NCBI RefSeq assembly: GCF_017571495.1
Contig: NZ_JAGETZ010000003.1
Location: forward strand, 186,001 to 250,000
Length of the DNA stretch: 64,000 nucleotides
From: Hymenobacter negativus
GTDB lineage: Bacteria > Bacteroidota > Bacteroidia > Cytophagales > Hymenobacteraceae
Direction: 5' to 3'
The position numbers and the translations under genes are program-made. Shown one piece after another: positions 59,451 to 64,000 of this stretch. The notes beneath the pieces are model-generated. The model had not been told where the DNA came from, searched no databases, and saw only the letters and a program-made list of their open reading frames with translations. Position 1 is the first letter of the stretch. Every line of letters starts with the position of its first letter.

Positions 59451-62400
59451 ATGTCACCCGCCGCCTTTTATCCTGATTCTGATTGCGCCACGCAGCTTCG
59501 CGCCGAACAAACCCGTTGCCGACAGGCAGAAGCGGAGCGAGATGCCGCCCTGTCCCGCCTAGCAGCCCTCGAACAGCAGCTGGCCACCACCACCAGCCAC
59601 GCGCAACGCCAACAAAAGCAGCTCTCCGCTCTGGTCCAAAACCTGCGGGTGGGCCTGGTGCTGGTGGATGAAGAAGGGCAGATTCAGTTCGTCAACCAGC
59701 ATTTCTGGGAGCTGTTTGGGCTACCGGCCGTAGCTGGCCCCGACCAGGGTGGGCCGCCGGTACCCTATTCGGCGGTGTATATCGACAATGCATTTCTCAA
59801 CCCGGCCGCATTCACGGACCAGGCCCGGGCGCTGCATGCGGCTGGTCAAACCGTACTGCAGCAGGAGTTTGCCCTCGCCGATGGGCGAATGCTGGAGCTG
59901 GACTACCTGGTGCTGGATACGGCGCGGGCCGGCCGCCTGATTTGCTACCGCGACGTGACCGAGCGCCACCGCCGCGAGGCCGAGATTCGTACGCTCTCCT
60001 ACATTCCCGAACAAAATCCCAACCCCATTCTGCGGCTCACGGCCACCGCCGAAGTCGTGTCGGCCAATGCCGCGGCCGCACCGCTGCTGCAAGCCCTGGC
60101 CCACAATGAGCTAGGTCTGAAACAGCAGCTGGTGGCGCTGGTGCGAGCCGCCCTGCAATCGCCCCGGCAGTATCAGCAGGCGCTGGCCGTGGCCGGCGAG
60201 CACTATCTGTTCACGGTCGTGGCCGTGCCTGGCCAAAATTACGCTACCCTCTACCTCACCAACATTACGGAGCGCTACAAAGCCGAGCAGTCACTGGTCA
60301 GCCAGCAAGCCTTTTACGAAAGCATCTTGGAGCACGTGCCCACGGCCGTGGCCGTGTTCAATACCGAGCACCGCTACCTGTTTGTGAATCCGGCGGTGGA
60401 GCACGACCCTGGTATTCGTGCCTGGATGATTGGCAAAACCAGCGATGAAGCAGGTGCCCGCCGGCAGCGCCCCGCCGCCCTGATGGCGCGCCGCGCCGCC
60501 ATTTTTGCCCAAGCGCTGCGAGAGCAGCACGAGGTGGAGTGGGAGGAAGTGCATATGCGGGAAGGGGAGCCCCGAAACTTCCTGGGGTGCTACCAGCCCA
60601 TTGTAGCCGGCGATGGTCGCACCCTGGTAATCTGCTCCGGCATCGACATCACAGAGCGGAAGCAGAGCGAGGAAAAGATGGTGGCGCAACAGGAGTTCTA
60701 CGAAGCTATTCTGAACCTGCTCCCGGTTGATGTAGCGGTGTTTGATGCCGGGCACCGTTTCCTGTTCGTCAATCCTTCCTCCATCTCGGACCCCATTCTG
60801 CGCCAGCAAATAGTGGGGCTAACCAGCCAGGAATACTTGGCGATGCGGCCCGGGCAGCACCCCAATGGCATTGCCGAACAGCGGCAGCAGTACTTTGACC
60901 TGGCCGTGCGCACCCGCTCCGATGTGACGTGGGAAGAAATGCGCACCGACCGCCAGAACCGGCCCCAGCTGATAGTGCGCCAGCTGCGGCCCGTGTACAA
61001 CGCCGATGGCACATTGCGCCTGGTGGTAGGCTCCGGCATCGACATCACCGCCCGCTACACCGCCGAAAAGCTCCAGCAGCAGGTGCAGGGAATGCTCCAG
61101 GTGCAGCAGGCTTTTGTGCGGCAGATTCTGGATGCCCTGCCCAATGTGCTCTACATGGTGGACCCCGACGACAGCGTGTCGTTTTCCAACCAGGCCTTCG
61201 GGACCATCATGGCGCATAGCCAGCACTGGCAAGCCGTGGGTGCCCCGGAAGCGGTGCAGGCCGAAATGAGGCAGATGAAGGAGTTAAATAGCTTGGTGCG
61301 CAGCACACTGGAAGCCGTAATCCGGGAAATGCCGTTCACGCTGATGACCGGCGAAACCCTGTATTTCCAGGTGCACAAGCGGCCCTTGCGCCGCGCCGAC
61401 GGGCAGCTGGGCATCCTCACCATTGCCACCGACATCACGGATGTGAAAAATGCGCGCCACGAGCTGGAGCGCCGCGAAAAGCAGTACCATGACCTGGTTT
61501 ACTATTCCCAGGCCCTGATATGCACGCACGACCTGCAGGGCATAGTGCTGTCGGTGAATCCGGCCATTGAGAAGCTGTTGGACACCACGGCGGCCCAGCT
61601 GGTGGGCCGGCCACTGCACGATTCCCTGGCCCCGGAACACCACGCGGCCATGCAGGCCTATCTGGACGCGGGCCGGCCCATGCAGTCGCAGTCGCGGGTG
61701 ATGACCGTGCGCACCCGCTCCGGCGAGCGGCGCTACCTGCAATACTATACCTATCAGGTATCGGAAGAAGGCCATACGCCCTACGTTGTGGCCTCGGGCT
61801 ATGACGTGACGGATGGCTACCTGGCTCAGAAAGCCCTGCAGCAGGCCAAGTGCCAGGCCGAAGAAAATGCCTTGGCCAAGGAAGCTTTTCTGGCACGCAT
61901 GAGCCACGAAATCCGCACGCCCCTGAACGGGGTGCTGGGCATGGCGGGCTTGCTGCAGAAAACAGTGCTGACCGCCACGCAGCAGGAATACCTGAACACC
62001 ATGCAGCACGCTGGCAAACACCTGCTGGCCCTCATCAACGACGTGCTGGACATGGCCAAAATCACCACCCAGCACCTGCAGCTCAACCACGAGGCGTTCG
62101 ACCTGGCCCTGGCGCTGCAAGGGGCCGGGCACACGGTGGCCGCGCTGGCCGCCGAGAAAGGGCTGCGTCTGGAAATAGCCCCCCTGAGCACCACCGCAAC
62201 CCGCGTGGTGGGCGATGCCTACCGGCTGCACCAGGTGCTGCTCAACCTGCTCTCAAATGCCATCAAGTTCACGGAGCAGGGCAGCGTCCGGCTTGGCGCC
62301 GAGGTGATTGATACCACGCCGGAGCGGCTGTTGCTCCGCTTTTGGGTGCAGGACACGGGCATTGGTATTGCGCCCGAAGCGCAGCTACATGTTTTCGATG

Positions 62401-62993
62401 CCTTTGCCCAGGCCAACCACGAAACCAGCCTGCGCTTCGGCGGTACGGGCCTGGGGCTCTCCATCAGCGGGCAGCTGGTGCACCAGATGGGTGGCACGCT
62501 GCGCATGTGCAGCGAGCTGGGCCGCGGCACCACGTTCTCGTTCCAGCTGGCTTTGCCCCGTGCAGTCGAAGCTACTGCCCTGCCCCCCGCGCCGCTCATG
62601 CCCTCCTACGATGGCCTGCAGAACCTGCGCGTGCTGCTGGCCGAAGATAACCTGGTAAACCAGTGCATTGCGGTGGCCGTGCTCGAAAACTGGGGCGTGC
62701 AAGTCACCGCAGTTGGCAATGGCCTCGATGCCCTGGCGCAGCTTCAGGAACACTCCTTTGATGCGGCCCTGCTCGATATCCGCATGCCCGGCCTGAGCGG
62801 GGTAGAAGTCACAACGGCCATTCGTCATTATACCGATACCGGCCGGGCCACCATTCCCATCATCGCCCTTACCGCCAATGCCTTCGAGGGCGACCGCGCG
62901 GCTTACCTGGCCGCTGGTATGGACGCCTGCCTCACCAAGCCCTACGAGGAGGCCGACCTCTGCCAGGCCCTGCTAAATTTAACGGCGCAATAA
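59451..62993 (+). CDS. Multi-PAS hybrid histidine kinase with C-terminal receiver
   Basis: This 1180-residue cytoplasmic protein has a short coiled coil (about residues 20-55), several PAS domains from about 60 to 800 (two adjacent copies share AVFNTEHRYLFVNP and AVFDAGHRFLFVNP), and a HisKA domain with ARMSHEIRTPLNGVLGMAGL (His819). HATPase motifs NLLSNAIKFTEQG, DTGIGIAPEA and GGTGLGLSIS follow, and then a receiver domain with LAEDNLVNQ and Asp1109 in LLDIRMPGLSG. Such hybrid kinases usually pass phosphate to a separate Hpt protein or response regulator. No output domain is attached. The start at 59451 is the first Met. The signal is unknown. Confidence 0.92.
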   Translation: MSPAAFYPDSDCATQLRAEQTRCRQAEAERDAALSRLAALEQQLATTTSHAQRQQKQLSALVQNLRVGLVLVDEEGQIQFVNQHFWELFGLPAVAGPDQGGPPVPYSAVYIDNAFLNPAAFTDQARALHAAGQTVLQQEFALADGRMLELDYLVLDTARAGRLICYRDVTERHRREAEIRTLSYIPEQNPNPILRLTATAEVVSANAAAAPLLQALAHNELGLKQQLVALVRAALQSPRQYQQALAVAGEHYLFTVVAVPGQNYATLYLTNITERYKAEQSLVSQQAFYESILEHVPTAVAVFNTEHRYLFVNPAVEHDPGIRAWMIGKTSDEAGARRQRPAALMARRAAIFAQALREQHEVEWEEVHMREGEPRNFLGCYQPIVAGDGRTLVICSGIDITERKQSEEKMVAQQEFYEAILNLLPVDVAVFDAGHRFLFVNPSSISDPILRQQIVGLTSQEYLAMRPGQHPNGIAEQRQQYFDLAVRTRSDVTWEEMRTDRQNRPQLIVRQLRPVYNADGTLRLVVGSGIDITARYTAEKLQQQVQGMLQVQQAFVRQILDALPNVLYMVDPDDSVSFSNQAFGTIMAHSQHWQAVGAPEAVQAEMRQMKELNSLVRSTLEAVIREMPFTLMTGETLYFQVHKRPLRRADGQLGILTIATDITDVKNARHELERREKQYHDLVYYSQALICTHDLQGIVLSVNPAIEKLLDTTAAQLVGRPLHDSLAPEHHAAMQAYLDAGRPMQSQSRVMTVRTRSGERRYLQYYTYQVSEEGHTPYVVASGYDVTDGYLAQKALQQAKCQAEENALAKEAFLARMSHEIRTPLNGVLGMAGLLQKTVLTATQQEYLNTMQHAGKHLLALINDVLDMAKITTQHLQLNHEAFDLALALQGAGHTVAALAAEKGLRLEIAPLSTTATRVVGDAYRLHQVLLNLLSNAIKFTEQGSVRLGAEVIDTTPERLLLRFWVQDTGIGIAPEAQLHVFDAFAQANHETSLRFGGTGLGLSISGQLVHQMGGTLRMCSELGRGTTFSFQLALPRAVEATALPPAPLMPSYDGLQNLRVLLAEDNLVNQCIAVAVLENWGVQVTAVGNGLDALAQLQEHSFDAALLDIRMPGLSGVEVTTAIRHYTDTGRATIPIIALTANAFEGDRAAYLAAGMDACLTKPYEEADLCQALLNLTAQ

Positions 62994-62997
62994 GCTG

Positions 62998-63207
62998 ATT
63001 GCACATGCAAACGGTCCAATTGTGTGTATAAATGGACCGTTTGCATGTGCAACTAGACCGTTTGCATGTGCAACTGGACCGTTTGCATATGCAATTGGGT
63101 TGTTTGAATATGCGAACAGCCCAATCGTATGTATAAATAGACCATTTGTACATGCAAACGGACCCTTTGCACGTGCAATTAGGCTGTTTGCAGGAGCAAA
63201 TGGGGTA
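62998..63207. repeat. Ten-copy degenerate 21-bp tandem repeat
   Basis: From about 62998 the sequence repeats every 21 bases, about ten times, around TTTGCATGTGCAA followed by a GGACCG-like spacer. Units vary, with TTTGCATGTGCAACTGGACC closest to consensus. The core is itself palindromic. The array fills the gap between two convergent genes. Because 21 is a multiple of three it creates open frames on both strands with seven-residue periods, which I regard as spurious. Confidence 0.9.
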
Positions 63208-63238
63208 TTGGAATGGAGTGCTGCTTATTCCTGTGCTT

Positions 63239-64000
63239 CTACACCAAGGCGTACTCTTCCAATTTGCGATACAGCGTGGTTAGGCCAATGCCCAGGCGCT
63301 TGGCTACCTCCGGCTTGTTGCCTTCCAACTCACCCATCAGCTTGCCGATGTGGCGTGCTTCCAGCGCCCGCAGGCTTTCATCGGCAGCATCGGTGCCGGG
63401 CCGGGGCGGGCGGCCGAGGGCGTGGAACTCATCCGGCAGGAAGTCGGCGGCCAACAGCTCGCCGGGTGGGGCGAGGATGGCGGCGCGTTCAAGCACATTT
63501 TTCAGCTCGCGCACATTGCCGGGCCAGGGGTAGCGTTGAAGCAGGGCCAGGGCTTCGGGCGCGAGGCCGGGCAGGCGCTTGCTGAGCCGGGCCGCGAAGT
63601 ACTGTAGGAAGTGGTTGGCCAGCGGGGGTACGTCGGCGGGCCGGTCTTTTAGAGGCGGCACTTGGATGGTGAACACCGAAAGGCGGTAGTATAAATCGGG
63701 GCGGAAGCGGCCCTCGGCGGCTTCCTGCTTGAGGTTACGGTTGGTGGCGGCCACCATCCGAATGTTCACGTTGGTGGGCTTGGTGTCGCCGAGCTTGGTG
63801 AACTGCTGCATCTCGAGCACCCGCAGAAACTTGGCCTGCACGTTGAGCTCCAGCTCGCCGATTTCGTCCAGAAACAAGGTGCCGCCGTTGGCTTCTTCCA
63901 GCAGCCCTTTCTTGTCCGTCAGCGCTCCGGTGAAGGCGCCTTTCTTGTAGCCAAACAGCTCGGATTCCAGCAAATCCTTGGGGAAGGCGCTGCAGTTCAC
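63239..64000 (-). CDS. Sigma-54-dependent transcriptional activator, C-terminal part
   Basis: The frame enters from the right window edge and ends at 63241-63239, giving 254 residues of a longer protein. It contains the sigma-54 contact loop GAFTGA in FGYKKGAFTGALTD, the Walker B region GGTLFLDEIGELE, the sensor I/arginine-finger region NIRMVAATNRNLKQEA and FRPDLYYRLSVF, and a C-terminal Fis-type helix-turn-helix (EVAKRLGIGLTTLYRKLEEY). It hydrolyses ATP to open promoters bound by sigma-54 polymerase. The N-terminal sensory or receiver domain is off-window. One of the nearby kinases may control it. Confidence 0.92.
   Translation of the reverse strand: MNCSAFPKDLLESELFGYKKGAFTGALTDKKGLLEEANGGTLFLDEIGELELNVQAKFLRVLEMQQFTKLGDTKPTNVNIRMVAATNRNLKQEAAEGRFRPDLYYRLSVFTIQVPPLKDRPADVPPLANHFLQYFAARLSKRLPGLAPEALALLQRYPWPGNVRELKNVLERAAILAPPGELLAADFLPDEFHALGRPPRPGTDAADESLRALEARHIGKLMGELEGNKPEVAKRLGIGLTTLYRKLEEYALV

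Noticed and set aside
63022..63585. Open frames on both strands across the 21-bp repeat, with seven-residue periodicity
   Set aside because: The periodicity follows from a 21-bp DNA repeat. The plus frame then runs antisense into the sigma-54 activator and has no protein-like character.

Overview
The window looks like chromosomal DNA from a GC-rich member of the Bacteroidota, most likely a Hymenobacter-like organism (order Cytophagales). The evidence is two large secreted enzymes with C-terminal type IX secretion (T9SS) sorting domains, putative promoters with a TAnnTTTG -7 element, start codons without Shine-Dalgarno sequences, and many GC-rich intergenic inverted repeats. The genus is inferred from overall gene style; no marker gene was compared.

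Layout. 0-3.6 kb (minus strand): a TldE/TldD protease pair, the TldD with a twin-arginine-like leader, and a secreted PAP2 phosphatase. 4.3-6.3 kb: an OmpR/QseBC-type two-component pair. 6.7-15.3 kb: an SDR oxidoreductase, a GH63-like glucosidase and a 1425-residue modular GH16 beta-glucanase exported by T9SS. 15.5-24.3 kb: an apparently complete reductive pyrimidine degradation operon, written in reverse pathway order. PreT/PreA reduce uracil or thymine, dihydropyrimidinase opens the ring, beta-ureidopropionase releases the beta-amino acid, a class III aminotransferase makes the semialdehyde, and a CoA-acylating MmsA-type dehydrogenase yields acetyl- or propionyl-CoA. 24.4-25.9 kb: a small lipoprotein and an outer-membrane barrel.

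25.9-34.7 kb (minus strand) is the most unusual region. It is a collinear set of a GT-B-like transferase, an SpsF-type cytidylyltransferase, a split transketolase (two genes), a HemL-like class III aminotransferase/aminomutase, an SDR and a NeuB/SpsE-type synthase, followed by a fatty-acid hydroxylase/sterol desaturase-type membrane enzyme and an SMR-type transporter. It reads like a pathway for a CMP-activated, aminated ulosonic-acid-type surface sugar. I do not recognise the combination as any characterised pathway.

35-40.3 kb: a STAS/SpoIIAA-like protein, an sce7726-like nuclease-fold protein with a histone-like tail, an SGNH hydrolase and a GH30 glycosidase. These are followed by about 1.4 kb of decayed DNA with remnants of T9SS C-terminal domains and a LacI-type double operator, then an odd tRNA-like gene with its own promoter and terminator. 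40.5-52.8 kb: DinB, a Prc-type protease, a 41-bp tandem repeat, a hypothetical gene, a PAS histidine kinase, a HAD hydrolase, a small secreted protein, a giant AsmA-like protein and another hypothetical. 53.3-57.4 kb: a T9SS-exported pectate lyase with two CBM3-like modules. 57.6-64 kb: a signalling block with a HAMP/PAS kinase, a divergent 1180-residue hybrid kinase, a 21-bp tandem repeat and a sigma-54 activator cut by the window edge.

Several families of long inverted repeats sit at gene ends, some supplying a gene's stop codon. They look like mobile REP/MITE-type elements. All functions are read from sequence motifs; no database search was run.
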